From positions 62,001 to 126,000 of the forward strand of contig JAHCID010000005.1 in the NCBI GenBank assembly GCA_026129405.1: a DNA stretch of 64,000 nucleotides. Reading direction: 5' to 3'. This document shows positions 1 through 8,527 of this stretch, piece by piece. The position numbers were made by a program, and so were the translations under genes. Every line of letters begins with the position of its first letter. Positions within the stretch are counted from its first letter, which is position 1. Source of the stretch: a bacterium. Its GTDB lineage: Bacteria; Desulfobacterota; Binatia; DP-6. A model generated the notes under the pieces. That model saw nothing but the letters and a program-made list of their open reading frames with translations. It did no database searches and was not told where the DNA came from.

Positions 1-1476
1 GCCGAGATGCTCTCGGCGCTGGCCGAGGTCATCGACGATCCGCGTCCCGATCTCGCGGTGCTGGAGAAGGTCCCCGGCCTCGCCTTCCGGCTCGGCGATC
101 GCATCGTGCGCACGCCCGACCGCGAGCGCATCACCGACCTCGACGTCATCCCGTCGCCGTATCTGACCGGTCTCTTCGACAGCTTCGGCAAGGCGTCCAC
201 CGAGGCGGCGGTGATCGAGAGCAACCGCGGCTGCCCGTACGGCTGCACCTTCTGTGACTGGGGCTCGGCCACCGCGCAGCGCATCCGCAAGTTCTCCCTC
301 GAGCGCGTCTTCGAGGAGATCGAGTGGTGCGCGCGCCACGGCGTCGAGACCATCGGGCTCGCCGACGCCAACTTCGGCGTCTTCGAGCGCGACGTCGCGA
401 TCGCCGAGAAGGTCGCCGAGGTGAAGGCGCGCTACGGATACCCGCGCCACTTCGGCGTCAACTACGCCAAGAACTCGCTGAAGCACCTGAAGCCGATCGT
501 GAAGATCCTGAGCGGCGCCGGCACCATCGCCTACGGGCAGCTGTCGCTCCAGTCGATGGATCCCGGGACGCTCGAGACCATCGAGCGCCACAACATCAAG
601 TCGGAGAAGTACCACGAGCTGGCGCAGGAGTTCCGGCAGGCCGGCCTGCCGCTGTTCATCGACCTGATGATGGGACTGCCCGGCAGCACCGTCACCTCGT
701 TCCGCGCCGATCTCCAGCAGGCGATCGACCGCGAGGTGATCGCCAAGGTCTATCCGACCCAGCTGCTGGTCAACAGCCCGATGAACGATCCGGAGTACCG
801 CCAGGAGCACGACATCCAGGCCAAGCCCGGCGCGTTCCTCACCTCGTGCGCCAGCTTCTCGACCGCGGACTACGCGCGCATGAAGGAGATGCGGCGCGTG
901 TTCCTGCTGCTGGAGAAGTTCGGCATCCTGCGCCACGTCGCGCGCCACGTGCGTCGCGAGGTCGGCGTCCGCGAGATGGAGTTCTTCGAGCGCCTGCTCG
1001 ACGACGGCCGCGCCGCGCGCACGCGCTGGCCGGTGCTCGCCTTCACCCTCGAGTCGGTGCCGAACCTCATGGTGCCGCCGGGGCGCTGGCAGCTGCTGCT
1101 CGACGAGGTGCGCCAGTACCTGACCGAGGTGGTGCACATCGCCGACGACTCGGCGCTCGACACCGTGCTCACGGTGCAGCGGCTGCTGCTGCCGGCGCGC
1201 AACCGGCGCTTCCCCGACGAGGTGCAGCTGCCGCACGACTACGCCGCCTGGTACGGTGCGATGCTCGCCGCGAAGGACGCCGGCCATCTCCAGGACTGGC
1301 CGAGCGTCGTGCCGCCGCTGCGCGAGTACGGTCCCGGGACGCTGCGCGTGAGCGACCCGTTCGACGTGTGCGTCTTCGGCATCGGGCACTCGGTGGAGTC
1401 CGACAGCTTCGGCGTCTGGGAGCTCGATTCGCCGATCTCGCGCCCCGTCGTCCCGCTGCACTCCGCCCTCGGCTGA
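1..1476 (+). CDS. Radical SAM protein, B12-binding type (5' end outside window)
   Basis: The reading frame is open from the left edge, so the protein is probably cut at its N-terminus; the ATG at 7 need not be the start. The visible part contains the radical SAM cluster motif CPYGCTFC (Cys76, Cys80, Cys83 counted from the ATG at 7), followed by DWG, then a TIM-barrel-like region with GLPG and a long C-terminal extension. The stretch before the motif resembles the linker that normally follows a cobalamin-binding domain, so a B12 domain upstream of the window is likely. Such enzymes make a 5'-deoxyadenosyl radical and often methylate or rearrange unactivated carbons. The gene runs in the same direction as the downstream KS genes and may belong to the same locus. 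The substrate cannot be told from sequence. Confidence 0.85.
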   Translation, partial: AEMLSALAEVIDDPRPDLAVLEKVPGLAFRLGDRIVRTPDRERITDLDVIPSPYLTGLFDSFGKASTEAAVIESNRGCPYGCTFCDWGSATAQRIRKFSLERVFEEIEWCARHGVETIGLADANFGVFERDVAIAEKVAEVKARYGYPRHFGVNYAKNSLKHLKPIVKILSGAGTIAYGQLSLQSMDPGTLETIERHNIKSEKYHELAQEFRQAGLPLFIDLMMGLPGSTVTSFRADLQQAIDREVIAKVYPTQLLVNSPMNDPEYRQEHDIQAKPGAFLTSCASFSTADYARMKEMRRVFLLLEKFGILRHVARHVRREVGVREMEFFERLLDDGRAARTRWPVLAFTLESVPNLMVPPGRWQLLLDEVRQYLTEVVHIADDSALDTVLTVQRLLLPARNRRFPDEVQLPHDYAAWYGAMLAAKDAGHLQDWPSVVPPLREYGPGTLRVSDPFDVCVFGIGHSVESDSFGVWELDSPISRPVVPLHSALG

Positions 1477-1560
1477 CCCGCGGCGTATCCGCAACCCGGC
1501 TGGCGCGTTTCCCGTGCATGGGTTACAGCGGCTTTCGGGTCCGGGTCGGCCGGACCGACG

Positions 1561-1568
1561 AAGGAGGT
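1561..1568 (+). promoter_or_regulatory. Strong Shine-Dalgarno site
   Basis: AAGGAGGT lies 5 bases before the ATG at 1574. It is a near-perfect anti-16S match and decides that start over the in-frame ATG at 1514. It stands out because most genes in this window with their own promoter have no Shine-Dalgarno sequence. Confidence 0.8.
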
Positions 1569-1573
1569 GTGGC

Positions 1574-2008
1574 ATGAAGGGGTTGCGGTTGCTGGTGGGA
1601 GCGGCGGCGCTGGGCGCGTCGCTCGGCGTGGTGAGCCCGGCGCAGGCGGAGTTTCTCGAGGACGCCGGCTGGGGCTCCCTGACGGTCCTGTCCAACGTCC
1701 TCTACATGCCGGCGAAGGTCGGCTACGCGCTCTTCGGCGGGCTCACCGGCGGGGCGGCCTACGGGCTCACCGGCGGTGACTACGACACGGCGCAGAACGT
1801 CTGGGATCCGGCCCTCAGCGGCACCTACGTGCTGACGCCGGGCATGCTGAGGGGCGAGCAGCCCATCCAGTTCGCAGGACCGGTCACCCCGGGCACGTCG
1901 TCCACGTCGGCTTCGTACGCTCCGCTCGCCGAGGCTCCGCCCGATCCGCCCGCGCATCAGCAGAGCGCCGGCGGCTTCAGCGACGAGGCCATCGGTGGGG
2001 GCATGTGA
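1574..2008 (+). CDS. Small exported protein of unknown function
   Basis: This is a 144-residue protein. Its N-terminus (MKGLRLLVGAAALGASLGVV, then SPAQA) is a typical Sec signal peptide with cleavage after AQA near residue 24. The mature part has a Gly-rich hydrophobic stretch around residues 45-70 (repeated GGLTGGAAYGLTGG-like run) that could sit in or on a membrane, then a Pro/Ser-rich tail. The ATG at 1574 was chosen because of the strong Shine-Dalgarno site just before it. I do not recognise a characterised family. It lies between a radical SAM gene and the ketosynthase core, but nothing ties it to either. Confidence 0.7.
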   Translation: MKGLRLLVGAAALGASLGVVSPAQAEFLEDAGWGSLTVLSNVLYMPAKVGYALFGGLTGGAAYGLTGGDYDTAQNVWDPALSGTYVLTPGMLRGEQPIQFAGPVTPGTSSTSASYAPLAEAPPDPPAHQQSAGGFSDEAIGGGM

Positions 2009-2026
2009 GGCGACGCCGCGCGTCGG

Positions 2027-2056
2027 TTGGTGCGCGGCCGGATGGGTTCGGATAAG
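2027..2056 (+). promoter_or_regulatory. Possible promoter for the ketosynthase core operon
   Basis: TTGGTG and GATAAG are separated by 18 bases, and the GTG start at 2068 follows 11 bases later without a Shine-Dalgarno sequence. The match is weaker than others in the window. Confidence 0.35.
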
Positions 2057-2067
2057 CTCCCGCGCCG

Positions 2068-3264
2068 GTGATGGCCGGCGCGTCTCGGGAGCCCGTGATC
2101 ACGGGATGTGGGGTCGTCTCCCCGCTCGGTGAGGGTGTACCCGCCTTCTGGGAGGGGCTGCTCGCGGGGCGGTCGGCGGTCGCGCCCGCCCGCGGCTTCG
2201 CCGCCGCCGATCTCGCGCCGAACGCGGTCGCCGAGGTGCGCGGCGTCGCCGACGACGATCCCGACCGGGCCGGTGCCTTCGCGCTCCTCGCCGCCGCCCA
2301 GGCGCTGGCCGAAGCGGGGCTCGACGTGCCGTCCGCGACCGCGCGCTGGGGGGTCGCGCTCGGCACCACGCTCGGCGGCATGCGTCTCCACGAGCTCTGG
2401 GACGCGGGCCGTCCGGAGGCCCTGCCCGCGCTCGCGGCGATCCCGTACTACGGCCCCGCCGTCCGCCTGGCGCGGCGCTTCGGCTGCCGGGGGCCGGTGG
2501 CCACCGCGCAGCTGGCCTGTGCCTCCGGCACGCAGGCGATCGCCTGGGCAGGCCGCTGGATACGCGACGGCCGCGCCGACGTCGTGCTGGCGGGGGGGGC
2601 CGACCTCCTGTGCCGCTTCGTGGTGGCCGGCTTCAACTGTCTGCGCGCGACGGCCGATACGGCGCGCCCGTTCGACCGCCGTCGCCAGGGCCTCGTGCTG
2701 GGCGAGGGCGCGGCGCTGGTCGTCGTCGAGAGCCGCGCCCATGCGGAGGCGCGGGGGGCGCGGCTGCGGGCCGTGCTGCGCGGGGCGGGCGCGGCCGCGG
2801 ACGCGGTCCACATGACCGCGCCCGATCGCGAGGGCGGCGGCGCGGCGCGTGCCATGACCGCCGCCTTGCGCGACGCCGGGGTCGATCCTACGGCGGTCGG
2901 TCTGGTGTCCGCCCACGGCACCGGTACCGTCTACAACGATGCGATGGAGGCGGCCGCGCTGGGGCGCGTGTTCGCGGAGCACCGCGTGCCGGTGAACTCG
3001 ATCAAGGGCGCGATCGGCCACACCCTCGGGGCGGCTGGCGCGTTCGAAGCGGTGATGTGCGTGCAGGCGCTCGCCACCGGATGCATCCCGCCCACCGCCG
3101 GACTCGAGGAGCCGGACCCGGCGTGTGCGGCGATCGACCTCGTGCGGGGCGCGGCGCGCTCCGCGCCGGTGGCGGTCGCACTCTCCACCTCGTCGGGCTT
3201 CGCGGGCGCGAACGCGGCGCTCGTCCTGGGGGCGCCGAGCGGTGCGCCGATGGGAGACCGGTGA
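2068..3264 (+). CDS. Beta-ketoacyl-ACP synthase (KS1), catalytically complete
   Basis: A FabF/type II PKS ketosynthase of 398 residues that condenses an acyl group on its active-site cysteine with malonyl-ACP. The triad is visible: Cys151 in ACASGTQ, His283 in SAHGTGT and His318 in IGHTLGA, with the SIKG lysine just before the last. The C-terminal Gly-rich SGFAGANAALVLG motif is also present. GTG at 2068 or ATG at 2071 can start it. Its stop overlaps the GTG start of the next gene (GTGA), which encodes a ketosynthase lacking these residues, so the two probably form a KS/chain-length-factor-type heterodimer as in aryl polyene and type II PKS systems. Length is normal for the family. Confidence 0.92.
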   Translation: MMAGASREPVITGCGVVSPLGEGVPAFWEGLLAGRSAVAPARGFAAADLAPNAVAEVRGVADDDPDRAGAFALLAAAQALAEAGLDVPSATARWGVALGTTLGGMRLHELWDAGRPEALPALAAIPYYGPAVRLARRFGCRGPVATAQLACASGTQAIAWAGRWIRDGRADVVLAGGADLLCRFVVAGFNCLRATADTARPFDRRRQGLVLGEGAALVVVESRAHAEARGARLRAVLRGAGAAADAVHMTAPDREGGGAARAMTAALRDAGVDPTAVGLVSAHGTGTVYNDAMEAAALGRVFAEHRVPVNSIKGAIGHTLGAAGAFEAVMCVQALATGCIPPTAGLEEPDPACAAIDLVRGAARSAPVAVALSTSSGFAGANAALVLGAPSGAPMGDR

Positions 3265-4280
3265 GCGGAGCGCTGGCGATGAGCGGCGTCGGTGCGCTGA
3301 CGGCGCGCGGGACGCTCCCGGCGCGCTGGAGTGGGCCGCCGCCGGGCGTGATGGGCGCGGTGCCCCTCGACGTCCTGCCGGAGCCGGCGCGTGGCCGCGC
3401 GGCTCGCGCCGAGCGGCTGACGCAGCTCTTGCTCGGTGCGGCGCTCCCGGCGCTCGACGCCGCGGCGCTGCTCGCGATCGACGGCCCGCCGCGCCCGCGT
3501 CTCGGCGCCGTCGTCGGCACCGCCTTCGGCTGCTTCCTCACCAATGCCGCCTATCAGCACCGACTCGCCGAGGGCGGCATGCCCGCCGCGAGCCCGCGCC
3601 TCTTCGCCGCGACGGTGTCGAACGCCGCCGCCGGCGAGCTCGCGATCGCCGCGCGGCTCGGCGGTCCGTCGATCACCGTGACGGCCGGCGCCGCGGCCGG
3701 TCTCACCGCGCTCGCCGACGCCGCCGACCTGGTGGCGCAGGGCCACGCCGACGCCCTCGTCGCCGCCGGCGTCGATGCGCAGGGCGCCGCGCTGGCCGCG
3801 TTCGTCGCTGCCGGCGGCCTCGTCGTGCGCGATCCGCCGGGCGAGGCGGCGGGGGCTCTGGTGGTCGAGCCGCTGGCCGCCGTACGGGCGCGCGGCGCGC
3901 ACCCGTACGGCCTTCTCGCCGGCTGGGCGCTGGGCTTCGAGCCCGACGCGCACGGACCCGAGGGCGGGGCGGCGCTCGCCGAGACCATCGGCCAGGCGCT
4001 GGCGCAGGCCGACGTCGCGCCCGGCGGCCTGGCGCGCGTCGTCGCGCCGGCCGGCACTGCCGCCGTCGACCGCGGCCTGCGTCTCGCGCTGGGCGACGCG
4101 GCGCCGCCCGACGATCCGGTGCGCGCCGCGCTCGGCGAGACGCTCGCGGCGCACGGCCCGCTCGCCGTGCAGCACGCGCTCGCCACCTCCGCCGCGGGCG
4201 ACGTCGTCCTCCTCGTCGACGCGTGTGCGAGCGGCCACCTGGCGGCCGTCGTCGTGCGTGCCGCGGAGGGTAGGGCGTGA
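3261..4280 (+). CDS. Ketosynthase-like chain-length-factor partner (CLF1), active site lost
   Basis: A 339-residue thiolase-fold protein, short for a ketosynthase. In the nucleophile elbow, where active ketosynthases have TACSSG, it reads TAGAAAG, so the catalytic Cys is replaced by Ala. The HGTGT histidine is also absent (PAGTAA). It is therefore unlikely to condense by itself and resembles KS-beta/CLF proteins that shape chain length in a heterodimer. The GTG start at 3261 overlaps the KS1 stop, and an in-frame ATG lies at 3279. Its own stop overlaps the GTG of the ketoreductase gene. Tight coupling on both sides supports a role in the same complex. Family assignment rests on the overall fold pattern, since sequence decay is considerable. 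Confidence 0.78.
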   Translation: MSGALAMSGVGALTARGTLPARWSGPPPGVMGAVPLDVLPEPARGRAARAERLTQLLLGAALPALDAAALLAIDGPPRPRLGAVVGTAFGCFLTNAAYQHRLAEGGMPAASPRLFAATVSNAAAGELAIAARLGGPSITVTAGAAAGLTALADAADLVAQGHADALVAAGVDAQGAALAAFVAAGGLVVRDPPGEAAGALVVEPLAAVRARGAHPYGLLAGWALGFEPDAHGPEGGAALAETIGQALAQADVAPGGLARVVAPAGTAAVDRGLRLALGDAAPPDDPVRAALGETLAAHGPLAVQHALATSAAGDVVLLVDACASGHLAAVVVRAAEGRA

Positions 4281-5032
4281 CGCTCGCCGGGCGGCGCGTG
4301 CTCGTGACCGGCGGCTCGCGCGGCATCGGACGCGCGACGGCGCTCGCCTGTGCGCGGGCCGGCGCCGCCGTCGCCTTCAACTGGTCGCGCAGCGAGGACG
4401 GCGCCGAGGCCGAGGAGACGCGGGCCGCGCTCGCGGCCGCCGGGGGCACGGTGCACGCCGCCCAGGCCGACGTCGCCGACGCGGGCGCCGTCGCCACGCT
4501 CTTCGCCGACGTGCGCGCGGCGCTCGGCGGCCCCGTCGACGTGCTCGTGAACAACGCCGCCGTGAGCCAGGACGGCCTCGTCATGCTGCAGAGCGAGGAG
4601 GCCTTCGCGCGCACGGTGGCCGTGAATCTCCAGGGCGCGTGGCTCTGCTGCCGGGCGGCGCTGCGCGGCATGATCGCCGCCCGCGGCGGGCGCATCGTGA
4701 ACGTCGTCTCGCCCGCGGCGTTCTTCGGCAAGGAAGGCGCCGGCGCGTACGCCGCGTCGAAGGGCGGCCTCGTCGCGCTCACGAAGTCGCTCGCGCGCGA
4801 GGTCGCGCGCTACCGGATCACCGTCAACGCCGTGTCCCCCGGCTACGTCCGCACGCAGCTCACGGCCGACCTCGACGCGCGCACGCGCGGCACGCTCGAG
4901 CAGCAGATCCCCCTCGGTCGTTTCGCCGATCCCGACGAGATCGCGGCGGCGATCGCCTTCCTGGCGTCCCCCGCGGCGTCCTACCTCACCGGCACCACGC
5001 TCCACGTGGACGGTGGGCTCACGATGATTTAA
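4277..5032 (+). CDS. fabG: 3-oxoacyl-ACP reductase (KR), FabG-like SDR
   Basis: A 251-residue classical short-chain dehydrogenase that would reduce the beta-keto group of an ACP-bound chain with NADPH. Visible motifs are TGGSRGIG for cofactor binding near the N-terminus, VNNAA, the catalytic Ser in VVSP, and AYAASK with Tyr and Lys. The end HVDGGLTMI is typical of FabG. The GTG start at 4277 overlaps the stop of the KS-like gene, and the ACP gene follows 11 bases after its stop. Position within the KS/ACP/DH set indicates a dedicated ketoreductase of this pathway rather than the housekeeping FabG. Confidence 0.9.
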   Translation: MTLAGRRVLVTGGSRGIGRATALACARAGAAVAFNWSRSEDGAEAEETRAALAAAGGTVHAAQADVADAGAVATLFADVRAALGGPVDVLVNNAAVSQDGLVMLQSEEAFARTVAVNLQGAWLCCRAALRGMIAARGGRIVNVVSPAAFFGKEGAGAYAASKGGLVALTKSLAREVARYRITVNAVSPGYVRTQLTADLDARTRGTLEQQIPLGRFADPDEIAAAIAFLASPAASYLTGTTLHVDGGLTMI

Positions 5033-5043
5033 ACGAGGCTTCG

Positions 5044-5304
5044 ATGGAGAGTAACGGTCTGCTCGGGGAGGTGAAGGACCTCCTCACGACGGGGCTCCGC
5101 CTGACGACGGCCCCCGCCGACATCCCGGACGACTCGCCGATCTTCGGCGAGGGGCTGGGACTCGACTCGATCGACGCGCTGGAGCTGGTCGTCCTGGTCG
5201 AGGAGCGCTTCCACGTCTCCATCCCCGACGAGGAGGTCGGCAAGCGCGCCTTCGCTTCGGTGCGTGCGCTGGCGGACTTCATCGCCGCGGAGCGCCCGCG
5301 CTGA
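5044..5304 (+). CDS. Acyl carrier protein
   Basis: An 86-residue acidic four-helix acyl carrier protein. Ser42 in GLDSIDALEL is the expected attachment site for 4'-phosphopantetheine. The ATG at 5044 is preceded by a weak GAGG. It sits between the ketoreductase and the second ketosynthase, so it would carry the growing chain for this pathway. It is the only ACP in the window; no phosphopantetheinyl transferase gene is visible here, so activation must come from elsewhere in the genome. Confidence 0.92.
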   Translation: MESNGLLGEVKDLLTTGLRLTTAPADIPDDSPIFGEGLGLDSIDALELVVLVEERFHVSIPDEEVGKRAFASVRALADFIAAERPR

Positions 5305-5312
5305 CGGGTCCC

Positions 5313-6542
5313 GTGCGGCACTCGCGGGTCGCGGTGACGGGGCTGGGCGCGGTGACCGCGCTCGGTGCCGACGTGGCGTCGCTGGCGGCGGCGCTCGCCG
5401 ACGGCCGGCGCGCGATCGGCCCGCTCACCCGTTTCCCGCACGCGGGGCGCTGTGCGATCGCGGCGCAGGTGCCGGAGCTCACGCCGGAGGCCGTCGACGG
5501 CGCGCGCGCGCGGCTGTCGGCCGCGACGGGCCGCCGCCTGTCGTATCCCGACCGGCTCGGCCTCGCGGCGACGGCGCAGGCGCTGCGCCAGGCGCGGCTC
5601 GAGCCGGGCGCCCGCGGCGACGTCGGCGTGTACGTCGGGGCGTCGGTCGGCGGCATGGGCGATGCCGAAGCGGCGTACCAGCGCCGCCAGGAGGGCCGCG
5701 ATGCGCGCTACCGCCTCTCGCGCCTCCTGCCCGCGCCGCTCTCGAACACCGCCGCGGCCCTCGCGCAGGGCCTCGGCCTCCAGGGCCCGCGCGCGACGTT
5801 CTCCACGGCGTGCTCGTCGAGCGCGCTCGCGATCGCCGAGGCGGCCGACGCGATCGCACGCGGGCGCGTGCGCCAGGCCGTCGCGGTCGGCACGGATGCG
5901 CTCTGCCGCATCACGTTCTCCGGCTTCGACGCGCTCCAGGCGCTCGACGCGCGGCCGTGCCGCCCGTTCGCGGCCGACCGCGCGGGACTGTCGCTCGGCG
6001 AGGGCGCGGCGGCGCTCGTCCTCGAAGACGTCGACGTCGCCCGGGCGCGCGGGACGGAGCCGCTCGCCTTCGTGCTCGGCCATGGCGTGGCCACCGACGC
6101 GCACCACGTCACCGCGCCGCATCCCGCGGGCGCGGGCGCGCGCGCGGCGCTCGAGGCCGCGCTGGCGGCGGCCGGCGTGTCGCCCGACGCCGTCGACTAC
6201 GTCAACGCGCACGGCACCGGCACGCCGAAGAACGACGCCATCGAGCTGGCCGTGCTGCGCGCCGTGCTCGGCGACCGCCTGCCGCGCGTGCCGGTCAGCT
6301 CCACGAAGGCGCAGGTCGGTCATTGCCTCGCGGCCGCGGGCGCCGTCGAGGCGGTGGTGACGGTGCTGGCGCTGGCCGAGGCGCTCGTCCCGCCCACCGC
6401 CGGCCTCGCCGGCGTCGACCCCGAGTTCGCCGACCTCGACCTCGTGCCGCTGCCCGGGCGCCGCCAGGCGCTGGACGTCGCCGTGAGCTCCTCGTTCGGC
6501 TTCGGCGGCCACAACGTCACGCTCGTCCTCGGGCGCGCCTGA
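5313..6542 (+). CDS. Beta-ketoacyl-ACP synthase (KS2), catalytically complete
   Basis: A second FabF-type ketosynthase, 409 residues, GTG start 8 bases after the ACP stop. The catalytic residues are present: Cys167 in STACSSS, His300 in NAHGTGT and His337 in VGHCLAA. It also has the C-terminal SSSFGFGGHN motif that is typical of FabF and of aryl-polyene ketosynthases. It is only moderately similar to KS1, so this is not a recent duplication. Each of the two active ketosynthases is followed at once by a degenerate ketosynthase, suggesting two distinct KS/CLF condensing pairs that may act at different chain lengths or on different starters. Confidence 0.92.
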   Translation: MRHSRVAVTGLGAVTALGADVASLAAALADGRRAIGPLTRFPHAGRCAIAAQVPELTPEAVDGARARLSAATGRRLSYPDRLGLAATAQALRQARLEPGARGDVGVYVGASVGGMGDAEAAYQRRQEGRDARYRLSRLLPAPLSNTAAALAQGLGLQGPRATFSTACSSSALAIAEAADAIARGRVRQAVAVGTDALCRITFSGFDALQALDARPCRPFAADRAGLSLGEGAAALVLEDVDVARARGTEPLAFVLGHGVATDAHHVTAPHPAGAGARAALEAALAAAGVSPDAVDYVNAHGTGTPKNDAIELAVLRAVLGDRLPRVPVSSTKAQVGHCLAAAGAVEAVVTVLALAEALVPPTAGLAGVDPEFADLDLVPLPGRRQALDVAVSSSFGFGGHNVTLVLGRA

Positions 6543-6550
6543 GGTCGGCG

Positions 6551-7680
6551 ATGGCCACTCCCGTCGCCGTCACCGGCATCGGTGTGCTCAGCGTCGCCGG
6601 CTGCGGCGTCGACGCGTTCTGGGACGGGCTGTGCGCCGGCGTCGCGCCGGCGGCCGACCGGCTGCGGCTCGACGTCGCCGGGACGGTGCGCACGCCGCAG
6701 GGCCGGCGCATCGACCGCGCCTCGCTGCTGACCCTCGCCGCCGCACGCGCCGCGCTGGTCCATGCCGACCTCGCCGCCGACGCGCTGCCGCCCGGCCGCA
6801 GCGGGCTCGCGCTCGGATCCGCCTTCGGCAACGTCACCGAGACGCAGACGTTCCTCGATCGCCTGCTCACACGCGGCTCCGGCAACCCGCTCGTCTTTCC
6901 GAACCTGGTGATGAACGCCGCGCTCAGCTACGCCACGATCGAGCTCGGCACGACGGGGCCGTCGGCGATGCTGACGGAGCAGGAGGCGTCGGGCGAGGCG
7001 GCGCTCGGGTGGGGCGCGCAGCAGGTGGCCGACGGGAGGCTCGACGTATGTCTCGCCGGCGGCGCCGACGAGGTGACCGACGAGCTGCTGCGCATCGAGC
7101 GCGAGACGCGGGTGGCGAGCCCGCGCGGCCTCGCGCGGCCGTTCGATCGCGACGCCGACGGCGTGCGTCCCGCCGAGGGCGCCGCCGTGCTGGTGCTGGA
7201 GCCGGCGGCGCGTGCGCAGGCGCGCGGCGCGCGCATCTGGGCCTTGCTCGAGCCGCATGTGGGCGCGTCGGTGCCGTCACCGCTGCATGGCTGGCCGGTG
7301 GACGCCGCCGCGCTCGCCGGGGTCCTCGCGCCCTCCTCGCCGACGCCGACCTCGTCGTCGCCGCTGCGAGCGGCGCGCCGGCGCTCGACGCGGTCGAGGC
7401 CGACGCGCTGGCCGTCGCGCTCGCCGGGCGGGCGACGCCGATCACCGCGCCGCGCGGCGTGACCGGCCAGTTCGGGGCCGCCGGTGCGCTGGCGGTGGCG
7501 ACGGCCGTGCTGGCCCTCGCCCGTGGCGCCGTGCCCCCGACCGCCGGCTGTCGCACGTGCCGGCGCGGCGACCTCGCCGTGGTGCGCGACGCACCGCTCG
7601 CCCGCCCGCTGCGCACGGCCGTCGTCGACGGCATCGCGCGCGGCGGGGCCTGCCGGCCCTTGCGTCTCCGTACGCCGTGA
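6551..7680 (+). pseudogene. Ketosynthase-like chain-length-factor partner (CLF2), frameshifted
   Basis: The coding signal starts at the ATG at 6551 in one frame and continues after about 7322-7335 in the -1 frame to the stop at 7680. Before the shift the elbow reads LTEQEASG, so the catalytic Cys is replaced by Glu with a Gln beside it. After the shift the frame shows a ketosynthase C-terminus (GQFGAAGA, then VPPTAG) with the last His replaced by Gln, and the HGTGT region reads AASGAPA. Without the shift the first frame ends at 7462 in low-complexity Arg/Ser-rich sequence. One missing base in the C-rich run near 7325-7337 would restore it. This may be a sequencing or assembly error, a true lesion, or less likely programmed -1 frameshifting. 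If repaired it would encode about 376 residues, a normal size. Confidence 0.75.
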
Positions 7681-7702
7681 TGGTGTGTAGGGGCCGCCCG
7701 CC

Positions 7703-8113
7703 ATGGCCGACGTGACGAATCCGGTTCCGCGTCTCCCGCACGGCTCGCCGTTCCTGCTCCTCGATCGGGTGCTGGAGATCGGCGACCGCACGGGCGTCTT
7801 CCTGAAGCACGTCACCGCCGCCGACCCCTGTGTCGGCGCCGACGGCACCCTCGCTGCCGCGTTCGTGCTCGAAGCGCTGGCGCAGGGCGGCGGCGCGCTG
7901 CTCTCGGCGCTCACCGACGGCACGCCGTCGGCCGGCTACCTCGCCGCCGTCGACGACTTCCGCCTGGTGGCGCCGATCCGGGTCGGCGAGGCGGTCCGCG
8001 TCGAGGTCGAGGTGCTGCGCCACTTCGCGGCGGCGACGCAGATCCGCGGCCGGGCGCTGGTCGACGGCGAGCTGCGCGCCGAGGGACGGGTCACGCTGGC
8101 GCAGCCGCGCTGA
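7703..8113 (+). CDS. ApeP-like hot-dog fold 3-hydroxyacyl-ACP dehydratase
   Basis: A 136-residue single hot-dog protein. The N-terminus LPHGSPFLLLDRV and the helix motif FVLEALAQGGG match the FabZ/ApeP dehydratase superfamily. The FabZ catalytic motif GHFP is missing: between the two motifs there is only a short acidic loop. ApeP-type dehydratases of aryl polyene clusters also lack GHFP and keep the early PH and the Glu of the central helix, so that assignment fits better than FabZ. It would dehydrate ACP-bound 3-hydroxyacyl intermediates to the trans double bonds of a polyene. It is the last gene of the plus-strand core and is convergent with the RidA gene. Confidence 0.8.
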   Translation: MADVTNPVPRLPHGSPFLLLDRVLEIGDRTGVFLKHVTAADPCVGADGTLAAAFVLEALAQGGGALLSALTDGTPSAGYLAAVDDFRLVAPIRVGEAVRVEVEVLRHFAAATQIRGRALVDGELRAEGRVTLAQPR

Positions 8114-8125
8114 GCCGGGAGCGGG

Positions 8126-8521
8126 CTATCGCCGCGGGATGCGGGCGATGACCTTGATCTCGAACTGGAAGCCCGCGAGCCAGGTGACGCCGACGGCGGT
8201 GACGTTCGGCTTCGGCTCCGAGGCGAACGTGCTGCGCAAGGCTTCGAGCACGGGCCCGGCGCTCCGATCGGGGTCTATGAGGAAGAGCGTGAGGTCGACC
8301 ACGTCGTCGAACGTGCATCCGCCGGCGCGGAGGACGCCTTCCAGGTTGTCGAAGGCCAGCCGGATCTGGCTGCGCAGATCGGGCTCGGGTGAGCCGTCCT
8401 CGCGGGCGCCGACCATGCCGGAGACGAACAGCAGGTCGCCGGAGCGGACGGCCGGCGAGTAGCCGTGCTCCGCGTAGAGCGCGTGGGGGCGGCTCGGGAA
8501 GACGGCCGTGCGCGTGCCCAT
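8126..8521 (-). CDS. RidA (YjgF/YER057c/UK114) family protein
   Basis: A 131-residue RidA-type protein. Characteristic segments are GYSPAVRSGDLLFVSG near residue 20, the region DLRSQIRLAFDNLEGVLRAG, the DVVDLTLFL strand and a C-terminal FEIKVIARIP. Family members hydrolyse reactive enamines/imines made by PLP or flavin enzymes, or act as diverged pathway enzymes. It starts 6 bases after the stop of the molybdopterin oxidoreductase gene on the same strand, so the two are cotranscribed. The Arg of the canonical imine-binding motif is not in the usual context, so I would not claim archetypal RidA activity. It overlaps no other gene and ends 12 bases from the convergent dehydratase. Confidence 0.88.
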   Translation of the reverse strand: MGTRTAVFPSRPHALYAEHGYSPAVRSGDLLFVSGMVGAREDGSPEPDLRSQIRLAFDNLEGVLRAGGCTFDDVVDLTLFLIDPDRSAGPVLEALRSTFASEPKPNVTAVGVTWLAGFQFEIKVIARIPRR

Positions 8522-8527
8522 GGCCGC

